A stretch of DNA of 36,708 nt from Betaproteobacteria bacterium (lineage in GTDB: Bacteria > Pseudomonadota > Gammaproteobacteria > Burkholderiales > WYBJ01), in the NCBI GenBank assembly GCA_009377585.1, contig WHTS01000040.1:1-36708 (forward strand), given 5' to 3'. The position numbers were made by a program, and so were the translations under genes. Shown piece after piece: positions 9,197-21,250 of the stretch. The notes under the pieces are model-generated. The model saw nothing but the letters and a program-made list of their open reading frames with translations. It searched no databases and had not been told where the DNA came from. Position 1 is the stretch's first letter. Each line of letters starts with the position of its first letter.

Positions 9197-10165
9197 CTAC
9201 TCGGCCTTGATGCCCGCAGCGCGAACGACCTTGGCCCACTTTGTAGTTTCCGCCGCGATGTAAGAACCGAATGCGCTCGGTGATGCGCTCGATGTCGCCA
9301 CGATGCCGAGCCCGAGCAGCTGCTTTTTCAAGTCCGGCGCGGCGAGCGCCTTGACGACTTCGGCGTGCAGCCGATCGATGATCGGCCCGGGCGTTCCGGC
9401 CGGCGCGAAGACGCCGTACCAGTTGTCGGTCGCGAAGCCTTTCAGGCCCGCCTCGGCGACCGTGGGCAAGTCCGGCATCAGCTCGAAGCGCCGGCTTCCG
9501 GCGATGGCGATCGTGCGCACCTTCTTCGCCTCGATCATGGCGCGCGCGGTCGATACGGTGGAAAAGATGAGCTGCACGTTGCCGGCGACGAGATCGAGCA
9601 TCGCGGGCGCGCCGCCCTTGTACGGGATGTGCACGATTTTCACGCCGGCAAGCGTGTTGAAAAGCTCGCCCGCCAGGTGATCGGCCGCGCCCGGCCCCGA
9701 CGAGCCGTAGTTGAGCTCGCCGGGACGCGACTTGGCGAGCGCGATCATGTCCTTGACGCTGCGCACCGGCAGCGACGGATGCACGACCAGCACGTTGATC
9801 GCGACGGCTGCCTGGCTGATGGGCGCGAGGTCGCGAATCGGATCGTAGGTCATCTTCGAATACAGGCTGGGGTTGATGGCGATCGGGCCGATCGTGCCCA
9901 GGACCAGGGTGTAGCCGTCCGGCGCCGACTTGGCCGCGAGGTCGACACCGACCATTCCGCCGGCGCCGCCCCGATTGTCGATCAGAACCTGCTGCCCGAG
10001 CGCGGGGCCGAGCTTTTGAGCGATTGCCCGCGACGTGAAGTCGGCGCCGCCGCCCGGCGCGAATGGGCTGATCCAGCGGATCGGCTTGACCGGCCAGGAT
10101 TGGCCGAGCGCCGGTACGGCTGAAACTGCGCAGGCGATACCGAGAAGACGAACGGTCCGAAGCAT
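9197..10165 (-). CDS. Bug/TctC family tripartite tricarboxylate transporter receptor
   Basis: Periplasmic solute-binding protein of the Bug family, expanded in Burkholderiales. Such proteins bind carboxylated small molecules and hand them to TctAB-type permeases. The start at 10165 (MLRTVRLLG) was chosen over upstream in-frame Mets because gaggtg precedes it and it opens a signal peptide ending ALGQS. The resulting 322 residues are normal length. Family wording is clear: WPVKPIRWISPFAPGGG, VDNRGGAGG-type loop (IDNRGGAGGMVG), LAPISQ, NYGSSGPG and HIPYKGG. No TctA or TctB gene lies in the window, so this is an orphan receptor. It is followed on the same strand by family C repeats and preceded by the second, broken tctC. 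The ligand is unknown. Confidence 0.9.
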   Translation of the reverse strand: MLRTVRLLGIACAVSAVPALGQSWPVKPIRWISPFAPGGGADFTSRAIAQKLGPALGQQVLIDNRGGAGGMVGVDLAAKSAPDGYTLVLGTIGPIAINPSLYSKMTYDPIRDLAPISQAAVAINVLVVHPSLPVRSVKDMIALAKSRPGELNYGSSGPGAADHLAGELFNTLAGVKIVHIPYKGGAPAMLDLVAGNVQLIFSTVSTARAMIEAKKVRTIAIAGSRRFELMPDLPTVAEAGLKGFATDNWYGVFAPAGTPGPIIDRLHAEVVKALAAPDLKKQLLGLGIVATSSASPSAFGSYIAAETTKWAKVVRAAGIKAE

Positions 10166-10230
10166 GGCGGCACCTCGCAAGGGCATCGACCCTATTCTAT
10201 CGAGCGTTCGCCATTCATGACGCGCTCGTC

Positions 10231-10265
10231 CCTCACCCCCAGCCCCTCTCCGGGGGGAGAGGGGA
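10231..10265. repeat. Family A palindromic repeat, copy 2
   Basis: Begins cctcacccccag and has a 9-bp inverted repeat, cccctctcc (10243-10251) and ggagagggg (10256-10264). It lies in the gap between the two tctC genes, upstream of the intact one. Confidence 0.75.
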
Positions 10266-10348
10266 GCGTCGCGTCCGTATTGTACTGTCGTCCAATACGG
10301 AACGATCAATAGAAGACGGGCTCGCGGCGTCCGCGCAAGCCGTGGCAG

Positions 10349-11283
10349 CTAATTCACTTTGATGTTCGCAGTCTTTATCACCTTGCTCCAGCGCGCGAAC
10401 TCGTCGGCGATCAATCTTGCGAACTCGCCGGACGAACTGGTCGCCGGATCGACGCCGAGCTGCACGAAACGATCGCGCACTTCGGGCAGCGCCATGATGC
10501 GAACGGCTTCGTCGTGCCGGCAGGCAACGCGATCCCGTACCAGATGAGCACTTCGGCGCCGGGGTAGCCCGCTTCGGCGATCGTTTCGGCATCGGGGAAG
10601 CCGGGCAGTCTCTGCTTGCCCGTCGTCGCGAGGATGCGCACGCGGCCAGCCTGCGCGAGCGGCACGACCGGTGGCACGCCCGAGAAGACGATGCTCACCT
10701 GGCCGCCGACCAGGTCCCTGAGCGCTTCGGCGTTGCCCTTGTAGGGCACGTGCACGATGTCGACGCCGGTGACGATCTTGAACAGCTCGCCGGCGAGGTG
10801 CGGACTGGTGCCCACGCCGGGAGAGCCGAAGTTGAGCTGCCCGGGCTTGCCCTTGGCGAGCGCCACCAGGCCCTTCACGTCCTTCGCCGGCACCGAGGGG
10901 TGCACGACGATGACCACCGGACCGGTCGCGATGAGACTCACCGCGGCGAAATCCCTGACGGGATCGTACGGCGTGTTCGGATACAGGGCCGGATTCATGG
11001 CGAGCGGCCCGAGCGCGCTCATCGCCAGCGTGTGCCCGTCGTGCGCCGCCTTCGCCACCGCGTCGGTGCCGATCATTCCGCCCGCCCCGGGACGATTTTC
11101 GACGATGACTGGCTGCCCGAGCGACTGGTGCAGATGCGGTGCGAGCGTGCGCGCCATGATGTCCAGCGTCGATCCCGGTCCGTAGGCGACGATGAAGCGA
11201 ATCGGCTTCGACGGAAAGACTTGCGCCTGTGCGGGCGCAAGTGTGGCGAGCAGGACGACCAGTGCGTGAAATGCGCGCTTCAT
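10349..11283 (-). pseudogene. Second Bug/TctC receptor, disrupted by a small deletion near its 3' end
   Basis: From the ATG at 11283, preceded by gaggaag, the frame gives a signal peptide ending PAQAQ and a typical Bug receptor (FPSKPIRFIVAYGPGS, VENRPGAGGMIG, NFGSPGVGTSPHLAGE, HVPYKGNAE) as far as IALPAGTT near 10517. There the frame is lost. The expected C-terminal part (AVRIMALPEVRDRFVQLGV ... TANIKVN) is present in another frame and ends at the TAG at 10349-10351. Compared with the intact neighbour, about nine or ten residues are missing at the join, so this is a short out-of-frame deletion and not a single-base error. The unshifted reading would add an unrelated tail to a stop at 10411. 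Probably inactive. Confidence 0.8.
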
Positions 11284-11698
11284 TTGCTTCCTCGGCTGGT
11301 TGCAGGGTGCGGCAGCTGCATACCGATGATACGTGGTTCGCGCAGGTCGAAGCGCCGTACCGGGAACGCAAGCGCGCGCGAGTCCACGTGCCCTTGGATC
11401 CGTGGGATCGGTCGTGCTCCTGGGACGACGAGCCGGGATCGGGCATCCGATGCGTTGGACCGATGGTCGGACGTGCGACGGTCAGGTCCGGCAGTTCGCC
11501 TGACGGCTCGTTGGGCAGATGACGCCAGGAATCGATACCTTCCAACGCGGTTCTGCATCGTTGGGTCCTACCCGGAAGACTGCGGCTTGACGCCCGGTCT
11601 GCTCCTCGCGGCCTTGACCGCCCGAGCCTCATCCGCCTACCTTTCGCAATCGGAACGATGCTGTGCGGCAGGGTTCGGCCGAACAGTCAGGGAGAACG
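11284..11698. other. Non-coding gap upstream of the R-M locus
   Basis: The 415 bases lie between the divergent tctC pseudogene and hsdM. No supported gene was seen; the open frames on both strands have no family resemblance. A gtcagg...cctgac inverted pair lies near 11483-11506. The end of the gap carries the hsdM ribosome site, agggaga, 7 bases before ATG 11699. Confidence 0.5.
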
Positions 11699-13322
<1,624 letters not shown>

Positions 13323-13333
<11 letters not shown>

Positions 13334-14492
13334 GCGCCGCGGCAAGACATCCGACGAACGCCTGGCGCGCGGCCGCAGCCGAGCCGAGGCATGCTTCCCG
13401 GTAGCGCCTCCGAAGGCGAGCCTGCCGGCGGATTACGCGAGCGCCTTCGCCGCCATCAAGCAACGCATCCAGGAAGAGCGCCTGCGGGTGGTCCTAGCCG
13501 CCAACTCGGCGATGGTTCTGCTCTATTGGGACGTTGGCCGGACGATCCTCGACCGGCAGGAACGCGGAGGCTGGGGTGCGAAGGTGATCGACCGCCTGTC
13601 CGCCGATCTGCGCGAGGCCTTCCCCGACGTGAAGGGCTTTTCGCCGCGCAACCTCAAGTACATGCGCGCCTTCGCCGCGGCGTGGCCGGAGCGGGCGATC
13701 GTGCAAGAGGCTCTTGCACAAATCCCCTGGTACCACCACATCGCGTTGCTGGAGAAGCTCGATGAGCAGGCCGTCAGGCTTTGGTACGCCCGGCAAGCCC
13801 GCGAGCACGGCTGGTCGCACGACATCCTCGTCCTACAGATCGAGAGCCGCTTCCACGAGCGCCGGGGTAAGGCGGTTACCAACTTTCCGGCCACCCTGCC
13901 GTCTCCCGCCTCGGACATGGCTGTTCAGGTCTTCAAGGACCCCTACCTCTTCGACTTCCTCGGCACCGCCGATCCGCGCCGCGAACGCGAGGTCGAGCAG
14001 GCCCTCGTCGATCACATCCAGCGTTTCCTGCTCGAGCTGGGCAGCGGTTTCGCCTTCGTCGGGCGGCAAGTGCCGCTCGAAGTGGGCAATCAGGACTTTG
14101 TCGTCGATCTGCTTTTCTACCACCTGAAGCTGCGCTGCTACGTCGTCATCGAGCTGAAGGCAGTCTCCTTCGACCCAGCGTTCGTCGGCCAGTTGAACCT
14201 CTACCTCTCCGCCGTCGATGATCTTTTGCGCCACCCGGACGACCAGCCGACCATCGGCCTGCTCCTATGCCGAGGCAAGGACGAGATCGTCGTCGAGTAC
14301 GCTCTGCGCCACCTGAAGCGCCCCGTCGGCGTCGCCGAATGGGAGACTGAGCTCGTCGACAAGCTGCCAAAGGCACTGCGTGGCAGCCTGCCCACGGTCG
14401 AAGAGATCGAGGCCGAGCTTGGCGGGGCCGGAGTGCGAAGGAAGGGGAAGTCGGCTCGGGCCGGACGTAAGCCGACAAGGGGCGAGGCGTGA
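13323..14492 (+). CDS. DUF1016 (YhcG-type) PD-(D/E)XK nuclease-fold protein
   Basis: Encodes 389 residues. The N-terminal DUF1016 domain (about 38-190) contains [27 protein letters not shown] and [13 protein letters not shown]. The C-terminal YhcG domain (about 200-350) has a PD-(D/E)XK-like core: Asp262 in FVVDLLFYH, and Glu277-x-Lys279 in VIELKA, followed by GQLNLYL. The tail is basic ([13 protein letters not shown]). The family is often found beside type I R-M genes, but its molecular job is not established; a DNA nuclease is the natural guess. The ATG lies inside the last codons of hsdM (11-base overlap), implying translational coupling. It occupies the place where hsdS would usually sit. 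Confidence 0.9.
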
Positions 14493-14497
14493 TCGTG

Positions 14498-14575
14498 CAG
14501 CGTTGCGAGCAGGCCGAGGCGGCGAAGCCGGATACAGCGATTGTTGCCAATCAAAAGGAGCTGGGACATGGCGGT
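14498..14575 (+). pseudogene. Remnant copy of an hsdM 3' end
   Basis: Codon-by-codon alignment with 13253-13330, the last 26 codons of hsdM, gives 18 of 26 identical residues: EQAEAAK.D.AI.AN.KELG.GG. No gap is needed, and there are many silent differences. It is therefore a diverged copy and not a recent duplication. At its end a 16-codon frame, [16 protein letters not shown] (14568-14618), starts on the ATG corresponding to the start of the DUF1016 gene after the first copy. It stops in an ATGA overlap with the hsdR start. This could be the residue of a lost gene such as hsdS. Confidence 0.7.
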
Positions 14576-14614
14576 TATCGGCCCCGCCAAGGGTGGGTAC
14601 TGGCGGGTGATCGA

Positions 14615-16810
<2,196 letters not shown>

Positions 16811-16960
16811 GGTCGTCGCCGGCAAGGCCAAGTCCGAAGGACTGAAGCACTTACGGTTCGTGGTAACGGGGAAGGTAGCGGGTAGCGGCCCCCGGCGTTT
16901 TCTCGACAGGCGGCGGAGCGTTACCCGGTGTGGGCGGAGGTAGGCGGGGTGTTGGCTCCG

Positions 16961-17578
16961 TTACGGCCACAACGACCATAATCGTGGGAGTACCGCGATA
17001 CCAATGGCGACCAATGCCCACGCCCATGGAAAGTATCTTTCGAACCAGAACGAATCGAGAATCGTAAGACGCCAGTGTGCTCGCAGCTCGTGCACCAGAA
17101 GCTGGCGAAGCTGAACCTTGTACATAGGTAGATTCTCCGAGCCGGGGTAGGGGCGTTCCGGCCGAAAGTCGAGGTACCTCCGGAAGAGTGTCCGATGAAC
17201 CCGAGGAGTTCCCGCCTCCTTGCCCCAAGTGAAGCCAGCCTGTGTTAGGTATGGCTCCGCGAATTCTCTGAACTTCGGATCGCGCTTCATGCGCCCGCTG
17301 ACCGCATGCTCGTAGGCTCGCGCCATGAATGAAAGGCTCTTGGAGCCGATAGACTGCCAGTACCGAAAGGCTTGGAAGACAAAGTAGACCCACGCAGCCC
17401 AATACAGAATCTCAGGGCGCTGTAGTGTGATGGCGCCGCCTAAGGCGGATACGTCCGACTTGAAATCGCCCCCGGCGAGCTCTATGAGGATAAGGACGGT
17501 CGATATAACCAGAAAAGGTTTTCGCTCGGGTGTATTCGCTTCGAAATAGTACGGACCAACAATGACGGTGGTCGGCAT
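16961..17578 (-). CDS. Uncharacterised membrane protein beside the R-M locus
   Basis: Encodes 205 residues from the ATG at 17578 (MPTTVIVG). That start was preferred to the in-frame ATG at 17608 because gggaggga lies 7 bases upstream of it. Hydrophobic segments are at about 22-37 (FLVISTVLILIELAGG), 58-72 (ILYWAAWVYFVFQAF) and 183-200 (YFPWAWALVAIGIAVLP). A charged central part of about 100 residues, with RRYLDFRPERPYPG, lies between the second and third. No family is recognised. The reading has fewer GC-ending codons than its neighbours, which suggests recent arrival. It faces hsdR across 150 bases without a gene. Location beside a restriction locus makes a defence-linked role possible, but nothing in the sequence proves it. 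Confidence 0.6.
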   Translation of the reverse strand: MPTTVIVGPYYFEANTPERKPFLVISTVLILIELAGGDFKSDVSALGGAITLQRPEILYWAAWVYFVFQAFRYWQSIGSKSLSFMARAYEHAVSGRMKRDPKFREFAEPYLTQAGFTWGKEAGTPRVHRTLFRRYLDFRPERPYPGSENLPMYKVQLRQLLVHELRAHWRLTILDSFWFERYFPWAWALVAIGIAVLPRLWSLWP

Positions 17579-17674
17579 AACGGCGTCCCTCCCTGGAGGC
17601 ACACTCATGGCATAGCCGAGAGACGCGGAGACACGCTGCAGTGTAAATACCTGAGTGGCCGCGAATCCTCTCGG

Positions 17675-18628
17675 ATGTATTGCATGATAAATCCGTCAAT
17701 TGCTATTGGACTTGATCTCGGTGGCACGAAGACCGAGATCATCGCCCTAGGCCCGGACGGCGCGGAGCTGCTCCGCCACCGCATCCCCACCCCGCAAGGC
17801 GACTACGACGCGACGCTCGACGCGATCGTGCACTTGGTTCGTGAAGCCGAGCGCGAGCTGGGCACGCACGCCACCGTAGGCATCGGCACGCCGGGCGCCA
17901 TCTCCGCCGCGACCGGTTTCATCAAAAACTCCAACTCGACCTGCCTCAACGGCCGCCCGCTCAAAGCTGATCTCGAAGCCAGGCTCGGTCGCACGCTTCG
18001 CATCGCGAACGATGCCAACTGCTTCGCCCTTTCCGAGGCGGTCGACGGGGCGGCGGCGGGGGCCAAGGTCGTGTTCGGCGTGATTCTCGGCACCGGCGTG
18101 GGTGGCGGCATCGTGGTCGACGGGAAGATCCTGACCGGCGCGAACGCCATAGCGGGCGAATGGGGGCACAACCCGCTGCCGGTGCTTGATGCGGCGGAGC
18201 TTCCCGGACCGGCCTGCTATTGCGGCCGCTCAGGCTGCATCGAAACCTGGCTGTCGGGTCCCGGGCTCGCGCGCGATTATCGACAAGCGACCGGGCGCGT
18301 GCTCGAGGCACGGGAGATTGCGGAGCGCGCGACGCAAGATGCGCAGTGCGAGGCCGCGCTGGCCCGCTACGAGGAGCGGCTAGCGCGCGCGCTCGCGCAG
18401 GTCGTGAACATCCTCGATCCGGACGTCATTGTGCTGGGCGGCGGACTCTCCAACATCGAGCGGCTGTACCGGAACGTCCCGCGGCTTTGGGCCCGGCACG
18501 TATTCTCGGATACGATCGCGACTCGCCTGACGCGAAACCGGCATGGCGATTCGAGCGGGGTGCGCGGGGCCGCATGGCTCGGCGCGGAAGGGACACCACG
18601 ATATTGGCAGCGCCGATTACGTTCTTGA
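17675..18628 (+). CDS. ROK-family sugar kinase, probably fructokinase (Mak-like)
   Basis: ATP-dependent hexose kinase, 317 residues. The phosphate-binding motif GLDLGGTKTE is at 12-21, and the catalytic Asp113 is in NDANCFAL. The sugar/zinc region GEWGHNPLP (161-169) is followed by CYCGRSGCIETWLSG (181-195), whose Cys residues with a His form the ROK zinc site. The GHNPLP...CYCG wording is closest to what I know of E. coli Mak fructokinase; glucokinase or GlcNAc kinase remain possible. Two in-frame starts, 17675 and 17684, are available and neither has a strong ribosome site. The gene is followed 19 bases later by a family A repeat and then the thioesterase. Confidence 0.88.
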   Translation: MYCMINPSIAIGLDLGGTKTEIIALGPDGAELLRHRIPTPQGDYDATLDAIVHLVREAERELGTHATVGIGTPGAISAATGFIKNSNSTCLNGRPLKADLEARLGRTLRIANDANCFALSEAVDGAAAGAKVVFGVILGTGVGGGIVVDGKILTGANAIAGEWGHNPLPVLDAAELPGPACYCGRSGCIETWLSGPGLARDYRQATGRVLEAREIAERATQDAQCEAALARYEERLARALAQVVNILDPDVIVLGGGLSNIERLYRNVPRLWARHVFSDTIATRLTRNRHGDSSGVRGAAWLGAEGTPRYWQRRLRS

Positions 18629-18647
18629 ATCTGCGTGGTGCTTCCTC

Positions 18648-18684
18648 CCTCACCCCCCGCCCCTCTCCCGGGGGGAGAGGGGAG
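18648..18684. repeat. Family A palindromic repeat, copy 3
   Basis: Begins cctcaccccccg and carries the cccctctccc/ggggagagggg palindrome. It fills most of the gap between the ROK kinase and the thioesterase. The purine-rich stretch just after it (gaaggagg, 18704-18711) is 13 bases from the thioesterase ATG and may contribute to its ribosome site. Confidence 0.75.
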
Positions 18685-18724
18685 GCCGGGCGGGCAGGTT
18701 CCGAAGGAGGCGGAAAGAGCAACC

Positions 18725-19141
18725 ATGACGCACGATGAAGGACTGAAAATCGGGCTGACCGGCTCGGCGCAGCTGATCGTCGCCGAGGCGCATACCGCGC
18801 CGCACGTCGGCAGCGGCAAGGTGCACGTGCTCGCGACGCCGGTCATGGTCAACCTGATGGAGGCCGCGGCGCTCGCGGCGGCCGAGCGCTACCTCGCGCC
18901 CGGACACCAGAGCCTCGGCACGCACCTCGACGTGCGTCATATCGCCGCTACGCCGGCCGGCATGCGGGTGCAGGCGCAGGCGGAACTGATCGGCATCGAC
19001 GGACGCCATCTGCGCTTCAAGGTCGAAGCGAGAGACGAGCGCGAGCTGATCGGCGACGGCACCCACGTGCGCGTCATCGTCAACGTCGCGCGCTTCGACA
19101 GCCGAGTGCAGGCCAAGCTCGAGAGCCAAGGAATACCATGA
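18725..19141 (+). CDS. FlK-like hotdog-fold thioesterase
   Basis: A 138-residue single-domain hotdog protein. Its Thr38 (in LATPVMV), Glu46 (in NLMEAAALAA) and His72 (in DVRHIAATP) have exactly the spacing of the Thr42/Glu50/His76 triad of fluoroacetyl-CoA thioesterase FlK. The GTHLDVRHIAATPAGMRV strand-helix wording fits the same family. It most likely hydrolyses a short acyl-CoA; specificity for fluoroacetyl-CoA should not be assumed, because most relatives are housekeeping enzymes. The start at 18725 was chosen because the upstream extension to 18635 reads through the family A repeat. Its stop overlaps the gor start in ATGA (19138-19141), so the two are translationally coupled. Confidence 0.85.
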   Translation: MTHDEGLKIGLTGSAQLIVAEAHTAPHVGSGKVHVLATPVMVNLMEAAALAAAERYLAPGHQSLGTHLDVRHIAATPAGMRVQAQAELIGIDGRHLRFKVEARDERELIGDGTHVRVIVNVARFDSRVQAKLESQGIP

Positions 19142-20493
19142 GCGACTACGACTACGATCTGTTCACCATCGGTGCGGGCTCGGGCGGGGTGCGCGCAAGC
19201 CGGATGTCGGCGGCCCTCGGCGCGCGTGTCGCGGTCGCCGAGGAGCGCTACATGGGCGGCACCTGCGTCAACGTCGGCTGCATTCCGAAGAAGCTCTTCG
19301 CCTACGCGGGCCACTACGCCGAGGATTTCGAGGACGCGGTCGGCTTCGGCTGGGCGGCAAGCAAGCCGAGCTTCGACTGGCCGACCCTGGTAGCGAACAA
19401 GGACAAGGAGATCGCGCGGCTCAACGGCATCTACGAGCGGCTGCTGACCGGCGCCGGCGTCACGGTCTTCAAGTCGCGCGCACGAGTTCTCGATGCGCAT
19501 ACGATCGAAGTCGAAGGCCGCCGAGTGAGCGCGCGTCATATCCTGGTGGCAACGGGCGGCTGGCCGGTGGTCCCGGACATTCCGGGCAAGGAACTCGCCA
19601 TCACGTCGAACGAAGCGTTTCATCTGCCGCGGCTGCCCAGGCGCGCCGTGGTGGTCGGCGGCGGTTACATCGCGCTGGAATTCGCCTCGATTTTCCACGG
19701 CCTCGGCGTCGAGACCGTCCTGAGCTATCGCGGGGATTATCTGCTGAAGGTGTTCGACAACGACCTCGGGACTTTTCTCGGCGCCGAGATGGCGAAGAAG
19801 GGCGTGCGCATCTGTCTGCGCAGCCACATCGAATCGATCGAACGCCGCGGCGATTGTCTCGTGTGTCAGTTCTCCGACGGCACCACGATAGAAACCGACG
19901 CGGTGATGTACGCGACCGGACGCAACCCGAATACCGAAGGGCTCGGACTCGAACGCGCCGGGGTCGAGGTCGCCGCGAACGGCGCCGTGGTCGTGGACGA
20001 CGGCTTCCAGACCAACGTGCCCTCGGTGCACGCCATCGGCGACGTGATCCACAAGGTGCAATTGACCCCTGTGGCGCTCGCCGAAGGCATGGTGGTCGCC
20101 GATCGTCTGTTCGGAAAAGGGCAACGCAAGCTCGAGTACCGCTACGTTCCGACGGCCGTGTTCAGCAACCCCAATGTCTGCACCGTCGGACTGAGCGAGG
20201 CGCAGGCGCGGCGCGACTACCCCGACATCGCGATCTACAAGAGCACGTTCACGGCGCTCAAGCACCGGCTGTCGGGACGAAGCGAGCTGACCCTGATGAA
20301 GCTCGTGGTCGACAAGGCCTCCGACCGGGTGCTCGGGGTGCACATGGTCGGCGCCGACGCCGGGGAGATCATCCAGGGGTTCGCCGTGGCGCTCGTTTGC
20401 GGCGTGACCAAGGCGCAGTTCGATGCTACCATCGGCATTCATCCGACGGCGGCCGAGGAGTTGGTCACGATGCGCGAGCCGGTCAGTGGGTAG
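19138..20493 (+). CDS. gor: Glutathione-disulfide reductase
   Basis: Cytoplasmic FAD enzyme that reduces GSSG with NADPH. The 451 residues are the normal length. The FAD motif GAGSGGVRASR (12-22), redox-active Cys43/Cys48 in GGTCVNVGCIPKK, NADPH-binding GGGYIALEFA and the C-terminal HPTAAEE (His435, Glu440) are all present. After the second dinucleotide fold, SYRGDYLLKVFDND has an Arg and a Lys at the positions where NADPH-specific enzymes hold the 2'-phosphate. It overlaps the FlK-like thioesterase by 4 bases. Trypanothione reductase and related disulfide reductases are less likely given the overall wording. Secure call. Confidence 0.95.
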   Translation: MSDYDYDLFTIGAGSGGVRASRMSAALGARVAVAEERYMGGTCVNVGCIPKKLFAYAGHYAEDFEDAVGFGWAASKPSFDWPTLVANKDKEIARLNGIYERLLTGAGVTVFKSRARVLDAHTIEVEGRRVSARHILVATGGWPVVPDIPGKELAITSNEAFHLPRLPRRAVVVGGGYIALEFASIFHGLGVETVLSYRGDYLLKVFDNDLGTFLGAEMAKKGVRICLRSHIESIERRGDCLVCQFSDGTTIETDAVMYATGRNPNTEGLGLERAGVEVAANGAVVVDDGFQTNVPSVHAIGDVIHKVQLTPVALAEGMVVADRLFGKGQRKLEYRYVPTAVFSNPNVCTVGLSEAQARRDYPDIAIYKSTFTALKHRLSGRSELTLMKLVVDKASDRVLGVHMVGADAGEIIQGFAVALVCGVTKAQFDATIGIHPTAAEELVTMREPVSG

Positions 20494-20507
20494 GAACGGA
20501 GTGTTGC

Positions 20508-21065
20508 ATGAAGATGACAGCATGGACGATGTGGTTGGCGGTCGTTGTAATGTTGGCGCCCAATCCGGTCTTTGCCGACCCTCCACCCGGCAAGGGTGGC
20601 GGCAAGCAGCAAGACGGTGGGCGGGGAAACGGGAAGGGCAAGAATCGCGTCGATGACGCACGCCAGGACAACCGCGAACGCCGAGACGAAGGTGGGCGCG
20701 ACGGCTCATACGGGCGGCATGGGGAGGCGCCCCGACCGTCCGGTGCGGTTAGTCGACATTTCGATGACCGCCACCGGAGCATTGCTCGCGAGTACTACGT
20801 TGCTGAATATCGTTCCGGCCACTGTCCACCCGGCCTGGCAAAGAAGAACAATGGGTGCATGCCGCCAGGACAGGCGAAGAAATGGAGTATCGGACGGTCA
20901 CTGCCGCGGGACGTGATTTTCTATGATCTCCCACCAGCGCTCGTTGTCCGGATCGGCACACCGCCGCTTGGATACCGATATGTCCGAGTGGCTGCCGATA
21001 TTCTTTTGATTGCAGTCGGCACCGGGATGGTGATCGATGCAATCACCGATCTCGGAAACCTGTAA
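20508..21065 (+). CDS. RcnB-like periplasmic protein
   Basis: A 185-residue exported protein. The signal peptide (MKMTAWTMWLAVVVMLAPNPVFAD) is followed by a low-complexity Gly/Lys/Arg/Asp-rich stretch (about 25-75). The conserved C-terminal part has CPPGLAKKNNGCMPPGQAKK (about 106-125), LPRDVIFYDLP, PPLGYRYVRVAADILLIA and GTGMVIDAI. This layout is characteristic of the RcnB family, whose E. coli member helps control nickel/cobalt efflux; most relatives have no tested function. The two Cys residues may form a disulfide. It begins 15 bases after gor with ggaacggag before the ATG at 20508. Its third-position GC is lower than that of gor. Confidence 0.82.
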   Translation: MKMTAWTMWLAVVVMLAPNPVFADPPPGKGGGKQQDGGRGNGKGKNRVDDARQDNRERRDEGGRDGSYGRHGEAPRPSGAVSRHFDDRHRSIAREYYVAEYRSGHCPPGLAKKNNGCMPPGQAKKWSIGRSLPRDVIFYDLPPALVVRIGTPPLGYRYVRVAADILLIAVGTGMVIDAITDLGNL

Positions 21066-21250
21066 GACACTCGTATGCCGAGTGGACAGGTCTGCCGGAT
21101 GACCTCGGCGTTGTCCTTACGGCAATCTGCAATCGTCTTGAAGTCTGGCATCAATCGCCCGTCAAGCTAGACGAGATCGACGCTGCGTGGTGCCTCGCGC
21201 CGCAGCTTTGCGGCTTGCTCATTGCCGGCGGGCCTGCCTCGCGAGCGAGC

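Noticed and set aside
11284-11698. A regulator gene or tRNA/attachment site before hsdM
   Set aside because: No tRNA-like cloverleaf, integrase or repeated attachment sequence could be found in the gap or after hsdR.
18937-20709. 590-codon open frame on the minus strand
   Set aside because: It is antisense to the thioesterase, gor and RcnB-like genes, which have clear motifs. High GC leaves few stops in the opposite strand.
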